From Maridesulfovibrio sp. (lineage in GTDB: Bacteria; Desulfobacterota; Desulfovibrionia; Desulfovibrionales; Desulfovibrionaceae): a stretch of 64,000 bases of DNA. The notes beneath the pieces are model-generated. The model saw only the letters and a list, made by a program, of their open reading frames with translations. It was not told the DNA's origin and made no database searches. Position 1 is the stretch's first letter; every line of letters begins with the position of its first letter. Shown here in pieces: positions 1 to 8,128 of this stretch. The position numbers and the translations under genes are program-made. The stretch spans positions 1,578,501 to 1,642,500 of the forward strand of contig NZ_OY787459.1 of assembly GCF_963678865.1 (NCBI RefSeq). The letters are read 5' to 3'.

Positions 1-112
1 ACCATATTGCTATGCGCTTAAATGGCAATACAATCCTACTTTACCTGAACAGATTAAATAATGCCAGATAAGAGCACTCTATAAGATAGAATATTTCTGC
101 AGGAATAATTGA

Positions 113-406
113 CTTATACAGGTACCCAGCAACTTCCCGGCTCACTGTTTGAAAATCGATATGAGCTTTATTCAGAACATTGAGCAAGAACCCAACAAAA
201 GGAACCTGTTCAAATCAATTATAAACCTTGCCCATGGTCTGAACATGGAAGCTGTGGCTGAAAGGGTTGAGACAGAAGAACAATTACAAATAGTTATTGA
301 ACAGGGATGTGATGTTGTACAGGGCTTTTATCTCGGAAAACCTGTAGTTGAGCAGGAAGCAAAAAAACTGATGGCCCATGCCCAAAACAAACCTGCAAGT
401 AAGTAA
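113..406 (+). pseudogene. EAL-domain phosphodiesterase remnant (C-terminal part only)
   Basis: The reading frame is open from 113 to the stop at 404-406 and encodes the last quarter of an EAL (c-di-GMP phosphodiesterase) domain. The visible blocks are FPAHCLKIDMSFI, then NLAHGLNMEAVAERVETEEQ and the final GCDVVQGFYLGKP, all typical of the EAL C-terminus. The catalytic EAL motif itself and the first ~170 residues are absent: a TGA at 110-112 closes the frame and the bases further upstream do not resemble the family. The only start candidate is a TTG at 149 without a good ribosome-binding site. I read this as a decayed gene and not a working enzyme. A rearrangement in sequence left of the window cannot be excluded. 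Confidence 0.7.
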
Positions 407-443
407 ACAGAATTTACACTGAATATTAAGAATAAAAAAGTAC

Positions 444-469
444 GGGCCGGAAGAGTGAGCTTCCGGCCC
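444..469. terminator. Hairpin terminator after the EAL remnant
   Basis: A perfect 10-bp stem, GGGCCGGAAG / CTTCCGGCCC, with a 6-base loop. An A-rich run lies on its left side, so read leftward it has the T-run of an intrinsic terminator; it could end transcripts arriving from the rnf-apbE operon. Confidence 0.6.
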
Positions 470-694
470 GATCGACTTTCATGGGGGCGAGGTATCATCC
501 CATGTATGAGGATGTCGCATCCCGCAGTTACTGCGTTGTTGCCCTGAGCTAATTAAAATACTTCCTGAAAACCAAATCCAGCAGGTTGGATCTGACAGGT
601 ATCATTTTAATTTAGCCCCTTGCAGTTTCGGGGAACCTTTCATTTAGGAGGTATTATTTAGTTCCCCGACCTCCGGGATCGACTTTATATCTTT
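470..694. other. Intergenic segment with nested inverted repeats downstream of apbE
   Basis: There is no convincing coding frame here. Several short inverted repeats are visible: CGGGGAAC near 628 with GTTCCCCG near 660, interleaved with GGAGGT near 646 and ACCTCC near 669, which could form either alternative stems or a pseudoknot. A short direct repeat, GTCGATC when read leftward, occurs near 470 and near 680. It may form the 3' end of the rnf-apbE transcript or a small RNA; I recognise no family. Confidence 0.3.
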
Positions 695-1747
695 TTAAAT
701 CCCGACCAGACTTTCCCAGTTACGGGACGTCATCTTTACACCGGATAAACCGGAGATCAGGCATTCACTTTCTTTTTGCGCGTTGATGAAGCGAATAGCG
801 CCCTGCGGATTCATAACAAATGCCGAAGTGGAAAGCGCGTCAGCCTCCATCACTGTAGGTGCCGCAACCGAGAGGCTGATCTGACACCCGTGACCATGAG
901 ACTGTGCATTTACAGGTTTTGGAACATGGTAATGGTAGCGTTCGGCATCCAAGTAGAATTCGCAGCCTCCGGAAGTTGCCACAGCAGCATTCTTGAGCTG
1001 AATAACTGCCGGATATCTTCCCTTGCCGGATAGATCTTCTATGGCGACAATCCATGGCTGGCCCGGAGTACGTTCACCACGGGCACGGATATCCCCGCCC
1101 GCAATGATGAGATGGTTCTCCACTCCGTTTTCAACCATGATATCTGAGGCACGGTCCACTATGTAGCCTCGGCCTATGCCGTCCATGGTGACGGACATGG
1201 AATTTCTATCAAAGCTGATTCCATTTCTGGAAATATGCACAAAATTAGAACCTACAAGGGCCATAGCATCATCGAAGTCACTCTGGGAAAGCGACAGCCT
1301 GCCCTTGGGGTCCATATGATTTTGCAGCATTTCAATAACAGGCATTACAGTTAAATCAAATGTCCCGCCGGAACGGTGATAATATGCCTGAGCCTTGCCC
1401 ATTACCTCAAAGAGTTCAGGGGGAACATCACTCAGCTTTCCGGTTTCATTGAGTTGTGAAACAGGAGAACCTGGTTGACGGCGGTCAAAGATTGCGGAAA
1501 GACGCTCGATCTCGCTGAACGCCGCAGCTACGGCACTCTGCGCTGCCTCCTTGGACAGGTGCAGGGCAACAATGCTGACCTGTGTTCCCATGAGAGAACG
1601 GGTCGCACTGAATTTATGTCTCCGGTCCCCGATCCGCAGGGTTTCAGCCAATTTCATTGCCGCACCGAGAGGATGGGCAATTAAGGCCGCCTTCGATCCT
1701 ATGGAGCCGAATGATCTGGCGAATGAACGTCTAACCGCATTTTCCAT
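695..1747 (-). CDS. apbE: FAD:protein FMN transferase, ApbE family
   Basis: ApbE enzymes use FAD to attach FMN covalently to a threonine in flavoproteins such as RnfG. The 350-residue protein has the family's usual length. Family blocks can be read in order: MGTQVSIV near residue 53, FDRRQPGSPVSQLN near 90, the GGTFDLTVMP block near 150, VTMDGIGRGYIVDRA near 185, IIAGGDIRARGER near 213, and AAVATSGG in the C-terminal half. The N-terminus has no clear lipoprotein signal, although about 45 residues precede the ApbE fold, so its side of the membrane is uncertain. It is the last gene of the rnf operon, 10 bases after rnfB, which fits a role in maturing RnfG. The RnfD in this operon seems to lack its own flavinylation threonine, so RnfG is the likely main substrate. 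Confidence 0.9.
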   Translation of the reverse strand: MENAVRRSFARSFGSIGSKAALIAHPLGAAMKLAETLRIGDRRHKFSATRSLMGTQVSIVALHLSKEAAQSAVAAAFSEIERLSAIFDRRQPGSPVSQLNETGKLSDVPPELFEVMGKAQAYYHRSGGTFDLTVMPVIEMLQNHMDPKGRLSLSQSDFDDAMALVGSNFVHISRNGISFDRNSMSVTMDGIGRGYIVDRASDIMVENGVENHLIIAGGDIRARGERTPGQPWIVAIEDLSGKGRYPAVIQLKNAAVATSGGCEFYLDAERYHYHVPKPVNAQSHGHGCQISLSVAAPTVMEADALSTSAFVMNPQGAIRFINAQKESECLISGLSGVKMTSRNWESLVGI

Positions 1748-1757
1748 GACTTAACCC

Positions 1758-3872
1758 TTACTCCTTGCCCAGCTCGCTGAACTTCTGCACATCCGTATCC
1801 TGTGCGTATTCCGCACCGGCTTCGGCATCGTAACAGGTCAGGCCGCAACGCAGACAGCGGCTGCCTTCCTTGCGGGCTGCTTCGTAGACAATGGAGCCTT
1901 TAACTTCTTCCTTAAATGTGGACTTACGCTCTTCAACAGTGATCTCGGGAACTTTGATTCTCGGGATGGTGTAGGTCACGTCCATATTTTTGAGGATAGA
2001 TTCAGGGATAACACGCAGCTGCGGATTCTTGGGTTCAGGAATCTCTCCTTCGGTAACGAAGTGATGGATTCCACGGGCAGCCATACGTCCGTCAGCAACA
2101 GCCTGAATAATGATGGAACGACCGGTATGCAGTTCACCGCCGACAAATACGTTGGGCATGGAGGTCTGCATGGAGGTCTTGTCACAGTCAATGCCGCCGG
2201 TCTTCTTATTGAGTTTGAAGGGGATTTCGCCTTCAGCATTCATGAACGGGGTCATATCCGGCACACGATCAGTAGCGATCACAACCAGATCGGCTTCAAT
2301 AGTCTTTTCAGTTCCTTCAACAGGCAGAGGGTCGCCAAGAGCCTTCTTGGGGTCCTTGTACTGAACTTCAATATATTCCACTCCACTGACCTTGCCGTTC
2401 TCAGCAATAAAGCGGGAGGGCTTTGTCAGAAAGAGCAGTTCGCTACCCAGCTCGGCAGCGCGTTTAACTTCATTTTTGTTGGCGGACATCTTGCGCTGGA
2501 TGCAGCCCACGAGAGAGGTCACATTGCAGTGGAGACGTGCAGCACTGCGAACAACGTCCATGGCGGTATTGGTATCGCCGATGACCACGACCTTCTTGCC
2601 TTTGAGGTCTGTGATGGACTTGCCAACTTCTTCGAGGAAGGTGACTGCATCCATAACACCTTCCGCATCTGCGTTCTCAAGCTTCAGAGCGGGAACTTTC
2701 CAGGCACCGGTTGCAATAAACACTGCTTCAAAGCCGTCACGCTCAAGAGTTTCAAAGGTAATATCCTTACCGAACTCAACGCCGTTTTTAACTTCAACAC
2801 CGAGGTCGAGGATGGTCTGAACTTCCCAGTCAACAACTTTGGATGGCAGACGGTACTCGGGAATAACACCCTTCATCATACCGCCGATTTCTTCACGCTT
2901 TTCAAAGATCACGGGTTCGTGACCGATACGGCGCAGGAAGTAGGCAGCGGAAAGACCTGCGGGACCGGAACCGATAATTGCCACTTTATGGCCGGACGGC
3001 GGGTTGCAGTTCAGGTTTACGCGGTTGCCGGAATTCATTTCCCAGTCAGCCACGAAACGGTGCAGGGTGTGGATGGCCACACCGTCGTCAGCGATGTTGC
3101 GGCGACAGATGGTTTCGCACGGTGCGGGGCAGAGACGTCCCACAGCAAGCGGCAGCGGGTTGCGTTCCTTCATGGTCAGCAGTGCGCCTCTCATATCGCC
3201 GTTCTTCATCTGGTTGATATAAGTACGAACGTCGATCTGGGCCGGGCATTTCTGCATGCAAGGCGCCAGACAATCGTCGATTTGGTTGAGATGGAGCAGG
3301 TCCATGGTCATGCCGCTTACGCGGATAGCTCCGGTAGGGCAGACTTCGGCACATTTACCGCAGGAAACACAGGCGTTCATATCGACGACAGGCACGCCCT
3401 CTTCGTTGAGGCGGATGGCATCAAAGCCGCAGACCTTTACGCAGGAACCAAGCCCGAGGCAACCGAGGCCGCAGGATTTCTCACCGCCGTAAAGCAGTGC
3501 TTCCGCACGGCAATCCTCAACACCTTCGTAATCGAAAAGCAGGTTTGCGCGGGAACCGCCAGTGCAGATATTGTTGGCAACCTTGGGTTCCTTGAAAGAT
3601 GCTTCAAGACCCATAATTGCTGCGATGTTCTCGGCAATTTCAGGTCCACCGGCAACACATATTTCAGGGGCAGCCTCACCCTTCACAATGGCACCTGCAG
3701 CAGCAGAACAGCCGGGGAATCCGCAACCACCGCAGTTTGCGCCGGGGAAACAACCTTCGACTTCAGCAATGCGGGGGTCCTCCTCAACATGCAGCACTTT
3801 GGATGCGGCAGCCAGTATGGCAGCTGCGGTAAGACCGAGCAGAAATAGGACCAATATAGAAGAAGTAACCAT
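1758..3872 (-). CDS. rnfB: Rnf complex subunit RnfB fused to a GltD-like flavoprotein module
   Basis: RnfB is the ferredoxin-like subunit that receives electrons from reduced ferredoxin. Residues 1-25 form the membrane anchor; then comes the Fe-S domain with CxxCGFPGC, and a two-[4Fe-4S] ferredoxin segment ending in CVSCGKCAEVCPTGA near 165-180. Ordinary RnfB ends roughly there. This protein continues to 704 residues with a glutamate-synthase small-subunit-like part: a Cys-rich entry segment (CLAPCMQKCP, LCPAPCETICRR), an FAD motif IIGSGPAGLSAAY near 300, a second dinucleotide motif VVIGDTNTAMD near 440 that departs from the usual GGGN, and a C-terminal RCLRCGLTCYD. The start ATG has GGAGAA upstream. 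The extension suggests direct exchange with NAD(P)H or a soluble donor, which is inference. Confidence 0.92.
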   Translation of the reverse strand: MVTSSILVLFLLGLTAAAILAAASKVLHVEEDPRIAEVEGCFPGANCGGCGFPGCSAAAGAIVKGEAAPEICVAGGPEIAENIAAIMGLEASFKEPKVANNICTGGSRANLLFDYEGVEDCRAEALLYGGEKSCGLGCLGLGSCVKVCGFDAIRLNEEGVPVVDMNACVSCGKCAEVCPTGAIRVSGMTMDLLHLNQIDDCLAPCMQKCPAQIDVRTYINQMKNGDMRGALLTMKERNPLPLAVGRLCPAPCETICRRNIADDGVAIHTLHRFVADWEMNSGNRVNLNCNPPSGHKVAIIGSGPAGLSAAYFLRRIGHEPVIFEKREEIGGMMKGVIPEYRLPSKVVDWEVQTILDLGVEVKNGVEFGKDITFETLERDGFEAVFIATGAWKVPALKLENADAEGVMDAVTFLEEVGKSITDLKGKKVVVIGDTNTAMDVVRSAARLHCNVTSLVGCIQRKMSANKNEVKRAAELGSELLFLTKPSRFIAENGKVSGVEYIEVQYKDPKKALGDPLPVEGTEKTIEADLVVIATDRVPDMTPFMNAEGEIPFKLNKKTGGIDCDKTSMQTSMPNVFVGGELHTGRSIIIQAVADGRMAARGIHHFVTEGEIPEPKNPQLRVIPESILKNMDVTYTIPRIKVPEITVEERKSTFKEEVKGSIVYEAARKEGSRCLRCGLTCYDAEAGAEYAQDTDVQKFSELGKE

Positions 3873-3899
3873 AACTAAATATTCTCCTTGCTTAACCTG

Positions 3900-4475
3900 T
3901 TAAGCAGCCATGCCCTTGAAGGCGAAAAAGGCCAGAGACATGATTCCAGCCATAATCAGTGCGATAGGTACGCCTCTGAAAACATGGGGAACCGGAGCAA
4001 TGTCCAGTCTTTCACGGATTGATGAAATAATGACCAGAGCGATCAGGAAACCGATACCGGATGCAAGTGCATACATCACGGACTTGATGAAAGAATATCC
4101 GTTGCGCTGAACCATAATTGCCACACCGAGTACTGCACAGTTGGTGGTGATCAGCGGAAGGAAAAGTCCCAGAGACTTGTACAGGGGCGGGATGACCTTT
4201 TTAAGGAACATCTCGACAAACTGCACCAGAGAAGCAATAACCAGAATAAAAACAATGGTCTGCAGATACTCGATGCCGTTAGGGATAAGCACGTACTGGT
4301 GCAGGGGCCAAGTGATGGCAGTTGCCATCATAATTACAAATATGACCGCTCCACCCATTCCAAGGGCAACATCGGTAGACTTGGAGGTTCCCATGAAGGG
4401 ACATGCGCCAAGGTACTGAACCAGTACGATGTTGTTGATGAAAATGGCGGAGATAAAAAGCAGAAAGTATTCCAT
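3900..4475 (-). CDS. rnfA: Rnf complex membrane subunit RnfA
   Basis: RnfA is an integral membrane subunit of the ion-translocating ferredoxin:NAD oxidoreductase and forms a pseudo-symmetric pair with RnfE; together they hold a [2Fe-2S] centre in the membrane. The 191-residue sequence has about six hydrophobic segments and the family signature FINNIVLVQYLGACPFMG at residues 12-29, with the cluster cysteine in GACPF, and TTNCAVLGVA near residue 110 supplying the other conserved Cys. It lies between rnfE and rnfB with short gaps (14 and 27 bases), in the usual C-D-G-E-A-B order. Confidence 0.97.
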   Translation of the reverse strand: MEYFLLFISAIFINNIVLVQYLGACPFMGTSKSTDVALGMGGAVIFVIMMATAITWPLHQYVLIPNGIEYLQTIVFILVIASLVQFVEMFLKKVIPPLYKSLGLFLPLITTNCAVLGVAIMVQRNGYSFIKSVMYALASGIGFLIALVIISSIRERLDIAPVPHVFRGVPIALIMAGIMSLAFFAFKGMAA

Positions 4476-4489
4476 GTTACCACTCTCCC

Positions 4490-5176
4490 CTATTTATCCT
4501 TGAGGTTTTCGATTTTGCCGCAGGCACCGCAATGGGCACAGGAGGAATTCATAACATCCGGCGGGGTCTCGCCACGTTTGCGGCTCTGATACCTGTTGAA
4601 TGCATTCATACCGGCGAGGATTACACCAAGGCCGACGAAAGCACCGGGAGCCATGACCATGACTGCTGCGGGATTAAAGGATTCCCACATAACCGGAACA
4701 CCGAACACCGTGCCATTGCCGAGTATTTCACGGACAGCCCCCAGAAAGGTAAGAGAAAGGGTAAAACCCAGCCCCATCCCCAGTGCATCGGCAATGGAAA
4801 GTATCACCCCGTTCTTGGAAGCAAATGCTTCTGCACGGCCAAGAATAAGGCAGTTAACAACAATAAGAGGAACAAAAATACCCAGCTTCTGGTAAAGCGG
4901 ATAAGTATAGGCCTGCATGAGCAATTCAACAGCGACAACAAGAGAAGCTGCGATAACAATAAAGCAGGCAATACGTACTTTTGCCGGGATAATTTTCCTG
5001 AGACAGGAAATGATCAGGTTGGACATGGTCAGTACAAAGACAACCGCCATCCCCATCCCCAGACCGTTTTCAGCGGTAGAGGTAACAGCCAGTGTCGGAC
5101 ACAGACCGAGAAGCACCCTGAAAGGGGGGAGTTCGGCCCAGAGTCCTTTTGCAAATTCTTTTACTAAACGGCTCAT
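4490..5176 (-). CDS. rnfE: Rnf complex membrane subunit RnfE
   Basis: Partner of RnfA in the membrane core. It has the matching signature LLGLCPTLAVTSTAENGLGMG near residues 22-42, with the cluster Cys in GLCP, and VNCLILGRAEAFA near residue 107. About six membrane segments are visible, then a short cytoplasmic tail. The tail is unusual: it ends with SSCAHCGACGKIENLK, a CxxCxxC motif that is not part of the RnfE core and could bind a metal or cluster. It follows rnfG after 8 bases. Confidence 0.96.
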   Translation of the reverse strand: MSRLVKEFAKGLWAELPPFRVLLGLCPTLAVTSTAENGLGMGMAVVFVLTMSNLIISCLRKIIPAKVRIACFIVIAASLVVAVELLMQAYTYPLYQKLGIFVPLIVVNCLILGRAEAFASKNGVILSIADALGMGLGFTLSLTFLGAVREILGNGTVFGVPVMWESFNPAAVMVMAPGAFVGLGVILAGMNAFNRYQSRKRGETPPDVMNSSCAHCGACGKIENLKDK

Positions 5177-5184
5177 GGTTTCTC

Positions 5185-5754
5185 CTAGGAGTTCTTCCAG
5201 ATGTTGGTGATCTCAGGCTTGATGGTCTGGTAGACCTCAATGGCCTTGCGCACGGCGTCCACAGTACCCGTAGAGGAGTAGGTAGCCCCGGCAATGGAGT
5301 CGATGTCCCCACCCTTCTGGGATAGCTGCATGGAATCAAGCCCGTGCTTTTTAAACCTGTCGGTAAAAGAAGGTTTCGTCACCTTGGTACCGAGACCGGG
5401 AGTTTCAGTCTGGGTGGTGATGCCGATGCCGAGCAGTTCGTCCTTATCAACATCAAAACCGACCATGACACCGATATCGCCGGAATAACCGGGAGCAAAG
5501 GCTTCGATGGCGATGCCGACCAGCTTGCCGTCCTTCTTGGCAGGGAAGACGGTCACATCATTTATTTTAACACGTTCCTTGATGGGATCGTTGTCGCGAT
5601 TTTCAAGTACTGATAACAGCGCTGGGCCTTGTACGTAGGTCAGGACCTGCTGTTCGATCTGGGATTTGGTGGCCTGCTTCAGGTTAACCAGCACCGCACC
5701 GGAGGTGGCACAGATGATGGAAAGGACCACGAGCATATGGAGTATTTCGCGCAT
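5185..5754 (-). CDS. rnfG: Rnf complex FMN-binding subunit RnfG
   Basis: RnfG is anchored by one N-terminal helix (residues 5-24) and carries a covalently bound FMN on the outer face of the membrane. The FMN-binding domain is clear: GYSGDIGVMVGFD, GIGITTQTETPGLGTK near residue 110, and the flavinylation motif DSIAGATYSSTG near 150, in which the threonine of GAT is the expected attachment site for ApbE. Length (189) is normal. It overlaps no neighbour but sits 2 bases from rnfD and 8 bases from rnfE, consistent with translational coupling. Confidence 0.96.
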   Translation of the reverse strand: MREILHMLVVLSIICATSGAVLVNLKQATKSQIEQQVLTYVQGPALLSVLENRDNDPIKERVKINDVTVFPAKKDGKLVGIAIEAFAPGYSGDIGVMVGFDVDKDELLGIGITTQTETPGLGTKVTKPSFTDRFKKHGLDSMQLSQKGGDIDSIAGATYSSTGTVDAVRKAIEVYQTIKPEITNIWKNS

Positions 5755-5756
5755 GG

Positions 5757-6728
5757 TTACTTGCCTCCGAAAGGTTTGGGACGCACACGGTCCAGCAGGG
5801 GGGTAAGCAGGTTTGCCACCATGATGGCAAAAGGCACGCCGTCGGGGTAGATGCCGTATACACGGATGATGATCACCATAGCTCCGGCAATCAGTCCAAA
5901 AAGGACCTGCGGGATAATGCCCACCGGGCTGGAAGACACATCAGGTGCGAGGAAGAAGGCTCCGAACATCACTGATCCGGTCAGCAAATGGAAAAGCGGG
6001 TTGGCGTATACTTCGGGGTCGATCACCCAGAAGATGGTCGCCGTAGCAGCTACACCCACGAGAAAGGATACTGGGATGAACACTCGTACCCACTTAGTGG
6101 CTACGAGGAAAATACCTCCGGCCAGCACTGCGATAATCTGGGATGCCCCCAGTCCGCCAAGCTGCCTGCCGAGGAAGAGGTCTGTATAGTTGAACTGCTC
6201 AAGGGTATCGAGACCGAAATGCTTGAGCTGGTCCAGAGGAGCGTTGATCATAAAGTGGGCCAGATTGGCATCAATATCCATGGCAGCAGGCCAGGAAAGA
6301 CGACAGAAAGCCCAGCCGATCAGAGGCGCGCAGATGGGATTGCAGCCAAAGCCGCCGAAAACAGTGCGGCCCAGAACAATAGTGATTGCTGCACCGCAGG
6401 CTACCATCCACCATGCTGCGCCCGCAGGGAGCAGAAAAGCGAAGATTATGCCTTCGTAAAGAGCAGAAAAGTTATCTACATTCACATCCCGTTCCTGCAT
6501 CCTGAGACAAACTGCCTCGGTGATGACGGCAACTGCACCGGCAAGCCCTACAGTCGCGAGAGCGGGCAGGCCGAACATATTGAACGCCATGAGCAGTGCG
6601 GGAACCAGAGCCAGAAGATGATACTGCATCATCTTCTCCACGGTGCGCTTACTGCGCCAGTGCGGGGCAGGCGAAACCGTGAGTCTTACCGCAATGTCGG
6701 ACATTGCTTTAATTACTGGAGGAGTCAT
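5757..6728 (-). CDS. rnfD: Rnf complex membrane subunit RnfD, flavinylation site not conserved
   Basis: RnfD is the large NqrB-like membrane subunit. Family blocks are present: an N-terminal SPAPHWRSKRTVEKMM, GRTVFGGFGCNPICAPLIG near residue 130, DLFLGRQLGGLGASQ near 200, PLFHLLTGSVMFGAFFLAPD near 260 and YPDGVPFAIMVANLLTPLLD near the end. In most RnfD proteins an S-G/A-A-T-P-L motif just before the DLFLG block carries covalent FMN. Here the aligned stretch reads INAPLDQLK, with alanine where the threonine is expected. The call is secure; loss of the covalent flavin is inference from a by-eye alignment. A 249-base gap holding palindromic repeats separates it from rnfC. Confidence 0.95.
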   Translation of the reverse strand: MTPPVIKAMSDIAVRLTVSPAPHWRSKRTVEKMMQYHLLALVPALLMAFNMFGLPALATVGLAGAVAVITEAVCLRMQERDVNVDNFSALYEGIIFAFLLPAGAAWWMVACGAAITIVLGRTVFGGFGCNPICAPLIGWAFCRLSWPAAMDIDANLAHFMINAPLDQLKHFGLDTLEQFNYTDLFLGRQLGGLGASQIIAVLAGGIFLVATKWVRVFIPVSFLVGVAATATIFWVIDPEVYANPLFHLLTGSVMFGAFFLAPDVSSSPVGIIPQVLFGLIAGAMVIIIRVYGIYPDGVPFAIMVANLLTPLLDRVRPKPFGGK

Positions 6729-6833
6729 ATTTTAACCCTTGAAACTTGTATGTTTAACCGCGATCCGTGCATCCCTGTATGATTATTCAATCAACATTTT
6801 AAGCAGGTTAACCCGGTCTTACATCAGGATTGC

Positions 6834-6985
6834 CTTCAGCGAACCTGCCGGGAGCCTTATACCCTTTTGCAAAAGGATATAAGAATTACAGAACCTTCTA
6901 ATAGGGATTCCAAAGGAGCTTAGTCCCTTTGGCCGCCGGAGGCGAAATCAAATCATCAATAGCGCGAAGCGCCTCACCTATGCCT
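6834..6985. repeat. Palindromic intergenic repeat between rnfC and rnfD
   Basis: Two near-perfect palindromes lie inside the operon. TATACCCTTTTGCAAAAGG with its continuation at about 6857-6880 is self-complementary except for one position. CCAAAGGAGCTTAGTCCCTTTGG at about 6912-6934 has arms of 7 bases. They are followed by GGCCGCCGGAGGCG, and by AGCGCGAAGCGCC just before the rnfC stop. The layout looks like a dispersed intergenic repeat of the kind common in Desulfovibrio genomes. No second copy is visible in this window. It could stabilise or attenuate the message between rnfC and rnfD. Confidence 0.5.
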
Positions 6986-8123
6986 TTTCTGCCTGACCGC
7001 TTGTCCGGAGCTGATCCTTTGCAAAACGGATGTACTGCAGGATGGGACGGCGGACGGTACAGTTGAAGGAGCAGAGACCGCATTCAAAACAGCTGTGCAG
7101 ATTATGCTTTTCAGCCATTTCAAACATTTCGTACTCGGCATAACGGCTGAGCATGTTCGGCAGGATTCTGGCCGGACAGCTGAGCACACACTCGCCGCAG
7201 TTAATGCAGGTTGCGTCTTCAATGGAAGGGAAGGTTCCTTCGGGGATAACGAACAACCCGTAATCGCCCTTCTTGACACCTTCATCAAGGCTGTAAACAG
7301 CTTCACCACGGAAAGGACCGTCAAGGACAACCTTATCGCCGGACTTAACTTCAATACCCAGCTCATTACAGATGTGGGACACCGGAGTTCCGAAAAGCAC
7401 GCGGTAGTTATTGTCACCGATGGTCATAATTGTGTCGGTGATGGGCATTCCGGTTTCGTAAACCCTGCCGAGATTATATAGATCCATGACGCTGATCACT
7501 TTGGTGTCATCAGGAAATTCCTTTCCGGTGACTTTCTTGACCACAAGGGCGTCGAGTGAATTGGGATATTTGGGTTTTACGAAAACACGCTCCGCCCCGG
7601 CAAGCTCATAGTGGGAACCTGCGGCAACAGCCAAAGTGGTGTGCATCGGGGTGATCAATGTTTCAGCAAGGCGCAGACCGGCCTCAATTGTCGCTTTCTC
7701 ATCCTTGAGCAACTGCTCGGCGACTGAGATACCCGGCTCGGGGTTAAGACCGTTGATAACCAGATTGTCGGCGCGGGAAGAAAGGACGGCAACATTGAGG
7801 CCGAGTTCCTGCAAAGTCCGCAGCAGATCTTTACCCGGTCCCATGGATTTTACATCAACAGGTTCAACACAATCCTCACCGCCGTCGGACTTGATAGTCA
7901 GGTGATGATAGTTGACCGTGGTGGCTTTACCGGAAAGAGCCGCGCTGCAGACAGCGCCGTATTTTGAAGGACGTTCGGCAAGGAGTTGCCCTGCTGCAAG
8001 CTTCTGGCCTTTCTTGATCTTCAGAATCTTGTTGCGCATGGAAATATTGAGTTCCGCAGGCGCAGTGATGTCGGTGATAGTCTTCTGGACATCTGATTCA
8101 AGGGAATAGTGAATTCTAAGCAT
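6978..8123 (-). CDS. rnfC: Rnf complex soluble subunit RnfC
   Basis: RnfC is the peripheral NADH-binding, FMN- and Fe-S-containing subunit on the cytoplasmic side. The N-terminus has the biotinyl-lipoyl-like fold (GQKLAAGQLLAE, near residue 40), and the middle the NADH/FMN domain related to Nqo1 (AAGSHYELAGAERVFVKPKYP near 185). The C-terminus carries two ferredoxin-type clusters, CINCGECVLSCP and CFECGLCSFNC. I chose the ATG at 8121-8123 because GAGG lies 8 bases upstream; the longer reading would overlap the cytochrome gene. It starts 5 bases after that gene ends. Length about 381 residues, slightly short for RnfC. Confidence 0.95.
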   Translation of the reverse strand: MLRIHYSLESDVQKTITDITAPAELNISMRNKILKIKKGQKLAAGQLLAERPSKYGAVCSAALSGKATTVNYHHLTIKSDGGEDCVEPVDVKSMGPGKDLLRTLQELGLNVAVLSSRADNLVINGLNPEPGISVAEQLLKDEKATIEAGLRLAETLITPMHTTLAVAAGSHYELAGAERVFVKPKYPNSLDALVVKKVTGKEFPDDTKVISVMDLYNLGRVYETGMPITDTIMTIGDNNYRVLFGTPVSHICNELGIEVKSGDKVVLDGPFRGEAVYSLDEGVKKGDYGLFVIPEGTFPSIEDATCINCGECVLSCPARILPNMLSRYAEYEMFEMAEKHNLHSCFECGLCSFNCTVRRPILQYIRFAKDQLRTSGQAEKA

Positions 8124-8128
8124 AAGAC

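Noticed and set aside
2061..3848. A 595-codon open frame on the plus strand opposite rnfB
   Set aside because: It is the antisense of rnfB, has no family likeness and no ribosome-binding site; the length follows from the codon bias of rnfB.
6898..7083. A 61-residue minus-strand frame between rnfC and rnfD
   Set aside because: It overlaps the 3' end of rnfC in another frame and the palindromic repeats, so it is better explained as repeat DNA.
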